Notes: generated by a model not told the origin, from the sequence alone. A stretch of 8,197 bases of DNA from Deltaproteobacteria bacterium (GCA_024644775.1 JAHEHB010000244.1:1-8197); one strand, 5' to 3'; shown: positions 1 through 6,293, counted from the stretch's first letter. A program made the numbers and translations.

Positions 1-75
1 CCCTCTGTTCTCTGTCTTCTGTCCTCTGCCTTCTGTCCTCCGTCTTCCCCCCTCTGTCCTCCGGCCTCTGTCCAC
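1..75. repeat. Degenerate 7-bp minisatellite, consensus TCCTCTG
   Basis: From the first base the sequence splits cleanly into heptamers: CCCTCTG, TTCTCTG, TCTTCTG, TCCTCTG, CCTTCTG, TCCTCCG, TCTTCCC, CCCTCTG, TCCTCCG, GCCTCTG. That is ten units with no phase slip, fading out at about base 75. The tract is almost purely pyrimidine on this strand and purine (CAGAGGA type) on the other. It continues off the left edge, so its full length is unknown. It is not coding in any convincing way. Similar CT-rich spacers are, from memory, scattered in deltaproteobacterial genomes. Confidence 0.85.
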
Positions 76-91
76 AATCCCTCAGAAAATA

Positions 92-133
92 AGTGAGCTA
101 AAATGACTAAAGTGAACCAAAGTGAGCTAAAAT
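92..133. repeat. Pair of 13-bp direct repeats, AGTGAGCTAAAAT
   Basis: AGTGAGCTAAAAT occurs exactly at 92-104 and again at 121-133, a 29-bp period. Between the copies lies the related block AGTGAACCAA (111-120), so the segment reads as three degenerate AGTGA-A/C-CTAAA-type units. It sits directly between the heptamer tract and a candidate -35 box at 144. It could be a regulator-binding array or the edge of an interspersed repeat family. The sequence alone does not decide. Confidence 0.6.
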
Positions 134-143
134 TAATTTTCTC

Positions 144-172
144 TTGACATCCCCAAACGACCCTATCATAAA
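144..172 (+). promoter_or_regulatory. Candidate sigma-70 promoter upstream of the lactonase operon
   Basis: A perfect -35 box TTGACA (144-149) is followed after 17 bp by CATAAA (167-172), which matches four of six bases of the TATAAT consensus. Transcription would start near 179-180 and give a leader of about 205 nt before the lactonase ATG. That leader contains the strong hairpin at 274-306. A closer promoter between 310 and 370 cannot be excluded, but I see no good pair of boxes there. Confidence 0.45.
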
Positions 173-273
173 TGGATGTATCGACGTTTCTACATATCTA
201 TTCGATTTTTAATCACCCATAAATCTCCTTGAGAAAGCCATGAGACAGGGTTTTCGGAAATTGCCGCTACAAC

Positions 274-306
274 GCCTCCAAAGGACGCACTATATCCTTT
301 GGAGGC
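274..306 (+). terminator. 12-bp perfect hairpin, terminator- or attenuator-like
   Basis: GCCTCCAAAGGA (274-285) and TCCTTTGGAGGC (295-306) are perfect reverse complements around a 9-nt loop. On the plus strand the stem is followed by ATTATTCTT, a weak U-rich tail, so it may be an imperfect intrinsic terminator. It lies downstream of the promoter candidate at 144-172 and about 80 bp before the lactonase start. It could therefore attenuate that operon, protect its mRNA, or end a transcript entering from the left. No gene is visible upstream within the window that would need it. I do not recognise it as a known riboswitch. Confidence 0.4.
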
Positions 307-384
307 ATTATTCTTAGTCTCACTCAATTCAACCTTTATCCCATACTTTTATTGTAAAACTTATCAAACTGAATGGAGGTTTTT

Positions 385-1548
385 ATGAAAATTCTAAAAA
401 AAACAACATTTGGCCTGTTGATCCAAATTTTATTGGTATTGTTAATCATCCTACCGGCCACGGCGAAAACATTTGTGTATGTTTCAAATGCCGATGACGC
501 GGAAATCGCGATTTTGGAAATGAATCGAGGTACAGGAGATTTAGAATTGATAGGAAAGACAAAGGCCGGTAAAACCGTGATGCCGATGGCTGTGAGTCCG
601 GATCGTCGGTTCCTTTATGCCTCGATCCGTTCAGTACCGTATTCAGTCGCTTCTTACACCATTGATTCAAGTACCGGTGATTTGTCCCATCTGTCGACCG
701 CTCCTTTACCCGACAATATGGCCTATATTTCAACGGATAGAACCGGTCGGTTTCTTTTCTCCGCATCTTATGCCGGCCATAAAATAGGCGTCAACCCGAT
801 AGGTAAAAGTGGTTTTGTTCAGTCTGACGCAACCCAAGTCATGATGACAGGCCGCAATGCACATGCAATATTACCGGACCCATCTAACAGATTCGTTTAT
901 GTACCCAATTTGGGAAGCGATCAGGTAATGCAGTTGGTTTTTAATGAAAAAACAGGCACCCTTACGCCAAATAAACCAGGAGCCGTTCATACAAAAGTTG
1001 GTGCAGGACCGAGGCATCTCGATTTTTCTCCAAACAACCGATTCGTTTATGTGCTTAATGAATTGCACGGAACGGTAAATGTCTATGCTGTTGATAATGA
1101 AACAGGGCTATTGACTGAAATTCAATCTATTTCCGCAGTGCCTCGTGACGCTAACCTGGCACCGGGTATCGTACGGGGTGCGATCGGTGGGCCCCAGTCA
1201 ACCCCTGCAGCGCCGAGTGATGACAAGGCGAAAATTTGGGCCGCCGACATACACATTACTCCTGATGGCAGATTTTTGTATGCAACAGAAAGAACGACCC
1301 ACACGCTTGCCGCGTTCTTTGTCGATAGTCTTGCGGGAAAGTTGAGATATATCGATAATTTTGAGACTGAAAAACAACCTCGTGGTTTTAATATCGATCC
1401 GAGGGGGGATTTCTTAATTGCTGCCGGGCAAAAGTCTGATCAACTTTCACTTTACAGAATAAATCGAGAAACAGGAGAATTGCAACGATTAAAGCGCTAT
1501 CCTGTGGGTAAAAATCCGAACTGGATCGAGATTGTAGATTTTCATTAA
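385..1548 (+). CDS. Exported beta-propeller lactonase, 6-phosphogluconolactonase (YbhE/Pgl) family
   Basis: The product is 387 aa. I start it at the ATG at 385 because GGAGG (375-379) lies 5 nt upstream; an in-frame ATG at 373 overlaps that site and would spoil the signal peptide. Residues 1-27 form a Sec signal peptide (KK, a long Leu/Ile core, then ATA|K). Seven recurring strands of the type R-F-L/V-Y (about residues 30, 75, 122, 169, 219, 296, 342) mark the seven blades. Pgl-type signatures are GAGPRHLDFSPN (207-218), WAADIHITPDGRFLYA (285-300), QPRGFN (331-336) and IAAGQKSDQLSLYRI (345-359). Family members hydrolyse 6-phosphogluconolactone in the cytosolic pentose phosphate pathway. Export of this one suggests a periplasmic lactonase with another substrate, which is an inference. 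A Pro/Ala/Gly-rich insertion (about 254-284) separates blades 5 and 6. The next gene begins 11 bp downstream, so the two are probably co-transcribed. Confidence 0.88.
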   Translation: MKILKKTTFGLLIQILLVLLIILPATAKTFVYVSNADDAEIAILEMNRGTGDLELIGKTKAGKTVMPMAVSPDRRFLYASIRSVPYSVASYTIDSSTGDLSHLSTAPLPDNMAYISTDRTGRFLFSASYAGHKIGVNPIGKSGFVQSDATQVMMTGRNAHAILPDPSNRFVYVPNLGSDQVMQLVFNEKTGTLTPNKPGAVHTKVGAGPRHLDFSPNNRFVYVLNELHGTVNVYAVDNETGLLTEIQSISAVPRDANLAPGIVRGAIGGPQSTPAAPSDDKAKIWAADIHITPDGRFLYATERTTHTLAAFFVDSLAGKLRYIDNFETEKQPRGFNIDPRGDFLIAAGQKSDQLSLYRINRETGELQRLKRYPVGKNPNWIEIVDFH

Positions 1549-1559
1549 AGGAGTTGAGC

Positions 1560-2339
1560 ATGTTTGCCGGTACCTATCTTGTTGAAATCTTGACGCCGAA
1601 ACGCACCGATTCAACTGTGGCGAAAGATAAAATTAATTTGTTTGCTGAAAGATACCATCGTGTTTTTGATACCGGATTAGGAATTTCGGTTCCGGATAAC
1701 CCGATGGGTCAACCACGGTTTAGTCTTCTGGAGCTGATTGAACGGGTCGACTTACCAATAAAGCCCGAGCATACCGTTATGAATTTGAATACGTTTCACA
1801 CCAAAGAGGAACTTGATGGGTTATTAAAGAAAGCAGCCAAAATGGGTGTGAAGTATTTGCTGATTGTCAGAGGCGACGGCGGGCCAAAACTATCAAAACT
1901 CAATCCCAAACGGATTGGTGGAACTAAAAATGTGGCGACTTCTATCGATCTTCTTCGTCACATTAACACTGAATATAAGGGAAGATTTATTACAGGTTGT
2001 GCATATAACCATTACAATACGATGCCATTTGAATTAAATCGGTTGACGGAAAAAATCGACGCCGGGGCAAAGTTTGTGATTACGCAACCAGTCATTGGAA
2101 AAGATCCGAACATCGACGCTTTATTCGTATATGATATACCGGTTGTGGTTGAGGCTTGGATGTCAAAGAATATAGAACTTCTATTTAAGAGTGTGCGCAG
2201 AAAAAAAGATGAAAGATCTGTCGGCTATGATCCTGTAAAGAATTTGCAAATTCTTCATGAGGTTTATCCGGATCGTTGCATTTACCTATCCATGCTTGGG
2301 TTTAAAAAGCAGTGGCGTGCTATTTTGCCCAGACTCTGA
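1560..2339 (+). CDS. Methylenetetrahydrofolate reductase-like protein (MetF family, divergent)
   Basis: The product is 259 aa. The ATG at 1560 is chosen because AAAGGAG (1547-1553) lies 6 nt upstream; an in-frame TTG at 1554 abuts that site. The fold is the MTHFR TIM barrel. Three residues important in E. coli MetF appear conserved by position: Glu9 in VEILTPKR (Glu28 in MetF), Asp106 in LIVRGDGGP (Asp120) and Gln176 in DAGAKFVITQPV (Gln183). MTHFR reduces 5,10-methylene-THF to 5-methyl-THF with FAD, for methionine synthesis or the Wood-Ljungdahl methyl branch. The protein is shorter than E. coli MetF (296 aa). It has an unusual GCAYNHYNTMPFE segment (146-158) where family members usually have a G-x-A-x-Y-P-E-like stretch, and a basic C-terminus without the usual end. 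It lies 11 bp after the lactonase in an apparent operon. Family assignment is firm; the exact substrate is less sure. Confidence 0.8.
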   Translation: MFAGTYLVEILTPKRTDSTVAKDKINLFAERYHRVFDTGLGISVPDNPMGQPRFSLLELIERVDLPIKPEHTVMNLNTFHTKEELDGLLKKAAKMGVKYLLIVRGDGGPKLSKLNPKRIGGTKNVATSIDLLRHINTEYKGRFITGCAYNHYNTMPFELNRLTEKIDAGAKFVITQPVIGKDPNIDALFVYDIPVVVEAWMSKNIELLFKSVRRKKDERSVGYDPVKNLQILHEVYPDRCIYLSMLGFKKQWRAILPRL

Positions 2340-2460
2340 TCGGTATGAAAGTAAAGAATCCTGGTCCAGAGGACGAGGTTTTCAATGTTAGAATAAAATG
2401 TTTGTTTTTCGATTTTTTACGAAACCATCAACATTAAACAAGAGAAAAGGCCTTTCTACC

Positions 2461-3420
2461 ATGGTTTTTAAGAAAAACCTGATCGGACATAACGATATTC
2501 TCAGGGCGCAGGAAGTTATTTCAAATCGGTTGCATCGCACGCCGGTCGTGGGTTCCTCCTACCTGGGTGAACTGGCCGGAGTCCAGCTATACTTTAAGTT
2601 GGAGCTTTTCCAAAAAACCGGGTCCTTCAAGCCTCGCGGGGTCCTGAACAAACTGCACCATCTAAGCCCGGAAGACAGGCGGAAGGGTGTGATTACCCTT
2701 TCTGCCGGTAACCACGCCCAGGCTCTCGCTTGGGCGGCGACACAGTCAGGTATCTCATCCACCGTCGTTATGCCGGCAAACAGCGTACGCAGTAAAATAG
2801 AGGCGACTCGAGGATACGGCGGAGAGGTCATTCTGGTGGAAGACGATTTACTGAAAGCCTGTCTGACGATTCAAAAAGACCGGGGTCTGACACTTGTCCA
2901 TCCATTTGACGATCCCTTTGGTATCGCCGGTCAGGGTACGGTTGGGGTTGAAATTTTGGAAGATGTCCCGGACGTGGATGCCGTGATCGTTGGTGTGGGT
3001 GGGGGTGGGTTGATCTCCGGAATCGCGACCGCCCTCAAAGCGGTGAAACCGGAAGTAAAGGTTATCGGTGTTGAGCCGGAAGGTGCATCGGCCATGGCTC
3101 AGAGTTTGCGACGCGGTGAGCCTGTGCATTTAGAGAAGGTGGACACGATTGCTGACGGTCTGGCAGCCCCTTTTGCCGGTCAGCACACACTCGCCCATGT
3201 CCAGACGTACGTGGATGACCTGGTGATTGTTACGGACGCGGAGATCGTGGCGGCCATGGGGTTGATCTTGGAACGATGCAAGGTCGTTGCCGAACCCGCT
3301 GCTGCCGCTACTCTGGCCTGCTTGTTGTCAGGCAAAATAATCCTGCCGCAAGGTACCACAGTAGTATGCGTCCTGAGCGGGGGGAATGTAGACCGAGAGC
3401 GCCTAAAGGCTCTCCTGTAA
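2461..3420 (+). CDS. Threonine/serine dehydratase (PLP fold type II, short catabolic type)
   Basis: The product is 319 aa if started at the ATG at 2461, which has AGAGAAAAGG 10 nt upstream and matches the N-terminus of TdcB-like enzymes. An in-frame ATG at 2398 would add 21 poorly conserved residues and lacks a nearby ribosome site. The PLP lysine is Lys57 in TGSFKPRG. SAGNHAQA (about 81-88), the phosphate-binding loop GGGGLISGIA (180-189), KVVAEPAAA (274-282) and LSGGNVD (305-311) follow in the expected order. Enzymes of this family deaminate threonine to 2-oxobutyrate or serine to pyruvate in the cytoplasm. There is no C-terminal ACT regulatory domain, which argues against biosynthetic IlvA. 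The metal-site aspartate expected in serine racemase is not evident after GVEP, but a racemase or hydroxyaspartate dehydratase remains possible. The gene is visibly richer in GC than the MTHFR-like gene before it. Confidence 0.88.
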   Translation: MVFKKNLIGHNDILRAQEVISNRLHRTPVVGSSYLGELAGVQLYFKLELFQKTGSFKPRGVLNKLHHLSPEDRRKGVITLSAGNHAQALAWAATQSGISSTVVMPANSVRSKIEATRGYGGEVILVEDDLLKACLTIQKDRGLTLVHPFDDPFGIAGQGTVGVEILEDVPDVDAVIVGVGGGGLISGIATALKAVKPEVKVIGVEPEGASAMAQSLRRGEPVHLEKVDTIADGLAAPFAGQHTLAHVQTYVDDLVIVTDAEIVAAMGLILERCKVVAEPAAAATLACLLSGKIILPQGTTVVCVLSGGNVDRERLKALL

Positions 3421-3511
3421 CCTTTTCGATAGTATAGGAATTTCCTTTCTCAGAGAAGCGCACAGAATCGGCACCCAACTTTATGGCGACTGCAATTCTA
3501 TTCGGGTGTAT

Positions 3512-3566
3512 CGGGACATCGATCGCAGTGTCGGTATTGATTATGTCCCGGATGTTGTGTTTTTTT
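3512..3566 (+). terminator. Weak terminator candidate after the dehydratase gene
   Basis: CGGGACAT (3512-3519) and ATGTCCCG (3543-3550) are exact inverse complements around a 23-nt loop. Nine bases later comes a run of seven T (3560-3566). The long loop and the gap before the T-run make it a poor intrinsic terminator, but it lies in the right place between the dehydratase stop and the next gene. The rest of the 230-bp gap (3421-3650) shows no convincing gene or promoter. Confidence 0.25.
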
Positions 3567-3650
3567 ACTTGAACCCTATTCACAAAAAAGGGTAACCTCG
3601 AATTAATTGCATTCCGATCGATGGATCGGCAGAGAAGGAGGGAGATCGAC

Positions 3651-4802
3651 ATGCGGAAACGGTTGTTACTGTCAATTGGTGTTGCTTTGATGGGCACTCT
3701 TTTGATTTCAGAAGCATTGGCCGGAAAAGTAATTTATCCCGAAGAATGGGGCGAGAACGTTGCGGCTGACACCGCAGGCGGTAAGGTAATCAAGACTTCA
3801 AGTTACCAGGACAGTTCTCTGAAACTTATCGACGGAAGGGACGGAGAAGACAATCACTGGGAACCGGAATGGGAGAGGGGGAATCCCTGGTTCTTCCTTC
3901 TTAAATTGAGTAAGCGAATCAATGTGGGTGTTATCCAGTTCTCAACCCGGTCGAACTTAGGTGATGGCGGCGTTCCACGGACTCTCGAGATCTGGGCGGC
4001 AAAATTTCGATATGACGAGATGAAAATGATTCATAAGGCAGCGTTGGAAAACGAGCGGATTCAGGTTCTGAAAATCGACAAGCCAATACCTGCGCGCTAT
4101 CTCAAGGTGGTGGTTCTGTCAGACTACGGCAAAAAGGGGGGTGAGATCGGAGAGGTCGGGGTTTTTGCTGCTTCGCGCAATCCCCCTGGGGTATTTCGGG
4201 GTACGAAGAAACACGATATCCTTGAACTCAGGAACGGGGATGTTCTCGCAGGGAGCATGCTCAATGAGAAGATTCAAATTCAGACTTCTTACGCCAAGCC
4301 GTCTTTTGCAAAACAGCAGCTTGCCTCCCTTTTGCTCGAAGGAGACATGAGTAATATCGAGAAAGTGATACTTGGGAACGGCGACGTATTCAGTGGATTC
4401 ATTTTGAACGATTCGATCAGCTTTGCACTGAACACGGGTCCGACTATCGAAGTCAGGCGGGAGAAAATTAAGAGACTCGGGATTCAGATTCACTCCAGGT
4501 ATAAATCCAAGTATTCCCGCTATGACCGCTTCGTATTGAAAAACGGTGACACCTTTAAGGGTATCGTCACCACACCAAAGATCACAGTTGTGACGTCGTA
4601 TGCAACCGTTCCAGTGGAGTCCAAAGACATAGCCTTAATCGAGTTCATTGGAAAGGACAGGGGGGCAACCAAAATTACGCTCCGAAATCAAAATCTACTT
4701 AAGGGTATTCTACAGGAAGAGGGCATCCGTATCGATCTGGACAGTGGACCGGAAATACGGATATACCGAGATAAGATCCACAAGATAATATTTCAAAAGT
4801 AG
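3651..4802 (+). CDS. Secreted discoidin-like protein with four C-terminal beta repeats (function unknown)
   Basis: The product is 383 aa. The ATG at 3651 follows AAGGAGGGAG with GGAGG at 3637-3641; an in-frame ATG at 3621 lies upstream of that site and is rejected. Residues 1-24 are a Sec signal peptide ending ALA|G. Residues about 45-175 resemble an F5/8-type C (discoidin, jelly-roll) domain: KLIDGRDGEDNHWEPEW, a PWFFLLKLSKRINVGVIQFS strand pair, PRTLEIWA and ARYLKVVVLSD, ending EIGEVGVFA. The C-terminal half holds four repeats of about 43 residues, at 189-231, 235-278, 291-334 and 339-381. Each begins with a motif like L-K-N-G-D-x-F-x-G-x-I. Repeats 1 and 3 share TSYA; repeats 2 and 4 share L-D/N-T/S-G-P-x-I followed by an R-E/D-KI stretch. 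The protein probably acts in the periplasm or outside the cell, perhaps binding glycan or another surface. No catalytic motif is visible. It stands alone between its neighbours. Confidence 0.8.
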   Translation: MRKRLLLSIGVALMGTLLISEALAGKVIYPEEWGENVAADTAGGKVIKTSSYQDSSLKLIDGRDGEDNHWEPEWERGNPWFFLLKLSKRINVGVIQFSTRSNLGDGGVPRTLEIWAAKFRYDEMKMIHKAALENERIQVLKIDKPIPARYLKVVVLSDYGKKGGEIGEVGVFAASRNPPGVFRGTKKHDILELRNGDVLAGSMLNEKIQIQTSYAKPSFAKQQLASLLLEGDMSNIEKVILGNGDVFSGFILNDSISFALNTGPTIEVRREKIKRLGIQIHSRYKSKYSRYDRFVLKNGDTFKGIVTTPKITVVTSYATVPVESKDIALIEFIGKDRGATKITLRNQNLLKGILQEEGIRIDLDSGPEIRIYRDKIHKIIFQK

Positions 4803-4808
4803 TTTACA

Positions 4809-4834
4809 GGACTGGTCATTTAGATTGATCGTCC
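4809..4834 (+). terminator. Hairpin just after the repeat-protein stop codon
   Basis: GGAC (4809-4812) and GGTC (4814-4817), separated by one bulged T, pair with GATC (4827-4830) and GTCC (4831-4834), one pair being G-U, around a 9-nt loop. It begins seven bases after the stop codon. There is no T-run after it, so it may only stabilise the mRNA end. It is the best plus-strand 3' candidate in this 141-bp convergent gap. Confidence 0.2.
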
Positions 4835-4845
4835 AGATGCACGCT

Positions 4846-4869
4846 AAAAATCTGAAATCGCCGGTTTCA
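4846..4869 (-). terminator. Weak terminator candidate for the minus-strand fusion gene
   Basis: Read on the minus strand, TGAAA (4869-4865) pairs with TTTCA (4857-4853). A further C-G pair can form after one mismatch. The stem is followed by GA and five T (4850-4846). Stem and T-run are short, so this is tentative, but it lies about 75 bp beyond the stop of the minus-strand gene, between converging genes. Confidence 0.25.
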
Positions 4870-4943
4870 ATATTTGGTTTAGAAATTTTTACGAAAATTC
4901 AACGGTAAAACTATTGCTGTGCTGGATCGTTGTATTGGGCAGA

Positions 4944-6092
4944 TTATGACTGCTGCATGGCACTTGCGGCGCACTCGTTTTTGCCAAGATCCAGGATGTC
5001 CTGTTCGTCTTCATTTACCTCTGCCAAACCCGCATTTATTTCGCGAATCTTCGTGTATTCCTCTGGTTGCGTCCGTATATTATCCTTTATGAATCCGTAA
5101 AAGTCCTGTTCGCAAGTTATGGAGTAGATTGTTGAATTTATATCTTTTATTTTACCAAGGGTTTCCGCAAAGATAAGATCCTCATTGGCCTCTTTCCAAT
5201 CCATGTAATGACCCGGTAAAACCACGATGGAATCTTTCATTCGAATAATTTTTTCTATCATGGTTTGAAACAATAGTTTGGACCACTCTTCCGCCATGCC
5301 GCCCAGATCGGGACGCCCGATGGAGAATATAAAAACCGTGTCACCGGAGATCAGATATTGTCCATCAATTAAATAGGAGGTGCTGCCGGGTGTGTGGCCG
5401 GGGGTATGGATGGCTTCGATTTCAGGCCCGCCATTTATAAAGGTGTAAATATTCCCACCACCGACGGCTGTGTAATTAAACCGGGCTTCTTTAAAATCCG
5501 GCTCCGGTGCCATTATTTCGGCACCAGTCGCCTGGTTTAGCATTTTGCTGCCCGAAATGTAGTCGGCCTGCCGATGGGTCTCGAAGGTTTTTACAATAGA
5601 ACATCGATTTTCGTCGGCAAATGTTTGATACTGAGCAACGTTTTTTGCCGGATCGAAGACCATCATTTCGTTACCGTAAAGCAAACCATAGCTACAGGAA
5701 GCCTTTCCGGGTCGTCGAAACTGATAGAGTTCGTATTCATCTTGCGGGTTGATACGAGCAGGAGCCAGCAAATTCCCCCATGCTTTAATTCCTGTCAACA
5801 GGTATCCCACATCTTGACAATCGTGATTCGCCAAAATTTCCCCGACGTATTTGGCGGACCCTTCCTTGGCGCAAACGATACGGATTGGTTTACCTGTTGG
5901 TACTTTGGCAACACTCTCCGCTTCTTGCTCTATAAACTCCATATAGGGGATATTGATCATTTTAAAAGGGAAGGGGCCCTCCACCTTAAATCTACCGAAT
6001 TCCTCATCGTTTCGAACATCCAATACGAGAACATCTTCTTTGGTTGTCAACCACGCGAAAAGATCCCGAGCTGTGAAAGATTGAAGTTCCAT
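4944..6092 (-). CDS. Rhodanese / metallo-beta-lactamase fusion, persulfide dioxygenase (ETHE1)-like
   Basis: The product is 382 aa. The start at 6092 follows GAGGAGGT (6103-6096). Residues 1-115 form a rhodanese domain: VLDVRNDEEF (23-32), the active-site loop VCAKEGSA with Cys74, and LLTGIKAWGN (98-107). Residues about 120-310 form a metallo-beta-lactamase domain of the ETHE1 / glyoxalase II type. By analogy with ETHE1 the single iron would be held by His173 (THRQADY), His233 (TPGHTPG) and Asp251 (SGDTVF), all present. The second and third histidines of the usual HxHxDH motif are Gln175 and Tyr178. GRPDLGG (259-265) and PGH with His295 are kept. A tail (310-382) ends in LDLGKNECA, a motif I recall from related fusions. 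Such enzymes oxidise glutathione or other persulfide to sulfite, with the rhodanese moving sulfane sulfur. The likely role is cytoplasmic sulfide/persulfide detoxification. Known PDO-rhodanese fusions such as CstB carry the PDO first; here the rhodanese is first. Confidence 0.88.
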   Translation of the reverse strand: MELQSFTARDLFAWLTTKEDVLVLDVRNDEEFGRFKVEGPFPFKMINIPYMEFIEQEAESVAKVPTGKPIRIVCAKEGSAKYVGEILANHDCQDVGYLLTGIKAWGNLLAPARINPQDEYELYQFRRPGKASCSYGLLYGNEMMVFDPAKNVAQYQTFADENRCSIVKTFETHRQADYISGSKMLNQATGAEIMAPEPDFKEARFNYTAVGGGNIYTFINGGPEIEAIHTPGHTPGSTSYLIDGQYLISGDTVFIFSIGRPDLGGMAEEWSKLLFQTMIEKIIRMKDSIVVLPGHYMDWKEANEDLIFAETLGKIKDINSTIYSITCEQDFYGFIKDNIRTQPEEYTKIREINAGLAEVNEDEQDILDLGKNECAASAMQQS

Positions 6093-6117
6093 GATACCTC
6101 CTCATTTTTTTTGATTA

Positions 6118-6146
6118 AAAATATGCCAATAAAAAAAAGGTGTCAA
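6118..6146 (-). promoter_or_regulatory. Sigma-70 promoter of the rhodanese-MBL gene
   Basis: On the minus strand a perfect TTGACA (6146-6141) is followed by a 17-bp T-rich spacer and TATTTT (6123-6118), matching four of six bases of the -10 consensus. Transcription would start near 6111, giving a leader of about 20 nt that contains only the GAGGAGGT ribosome site before the ATG at 6092. This is the best promoter in the window. Confidence 0.6.
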
Positions 6147-6251
6147 ACCCAAATATCCGAAATTGAAACTTGAAGTCCCACAACGCATGAGATATGGATT
6201 CGGGCTAAGATCGTAACTTCTCCGCAAATTGCGATGAACTGTTGTTGAATA

Positions 6252-6293
6252 TTGGAATTTGAAATTTATTTGGAATTTGGTGTTTGGGATTTT
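6252..6293. repeat. Degenerate TTGGAATTTG tandem repeat
   Basis: TTGGAATTTG occurs at 6252-6261 and 6270-6279, 18 bp apart. A third degenerate copy, TTGGGATTTT, ends at 6293, and GAAATTTATT fills the first gap. The tract is non-coding in the divergent spacer between the fusion gene and the acetyltransferase gene. It resembles, from memory, an AT-rich spacer repeat seen in deltaproteobacterial genomes. No operator function can be shown. Confidence 0.5.

Noticed and set aside
230..310. Possible cyclic-di-GMP or other known riboswitch, suggested by GGACGCA next to a stem
   Set aside because: The conserved core and second helix of the GEMM class are absent, and the GGACGCA lies in the stem and loop of a simple hairpin.
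2993..3010. G-rich run that could look like a G-quadruplex
   Set aside because: It encodes the conserved glycine loop GVGGGGL of the dehydratase, so protein constraint explains it.
3308..3697. A 129-codon minus-strand open frame that covers the gap between the dehydratase and the repeat protein
   Set aside because: It overlaps the ends of two well-supported plus-strand genes, has no recognisable motif and no good ribosome site. It is most likely a chance frame.
5574..6173. A 199-codon plus-strand open frame opposite the rhodanese-MBL gene
   Set aside because: It is antisense to a gene with clear domains, its translation has no family pattern, and it is best explained as a shadow.
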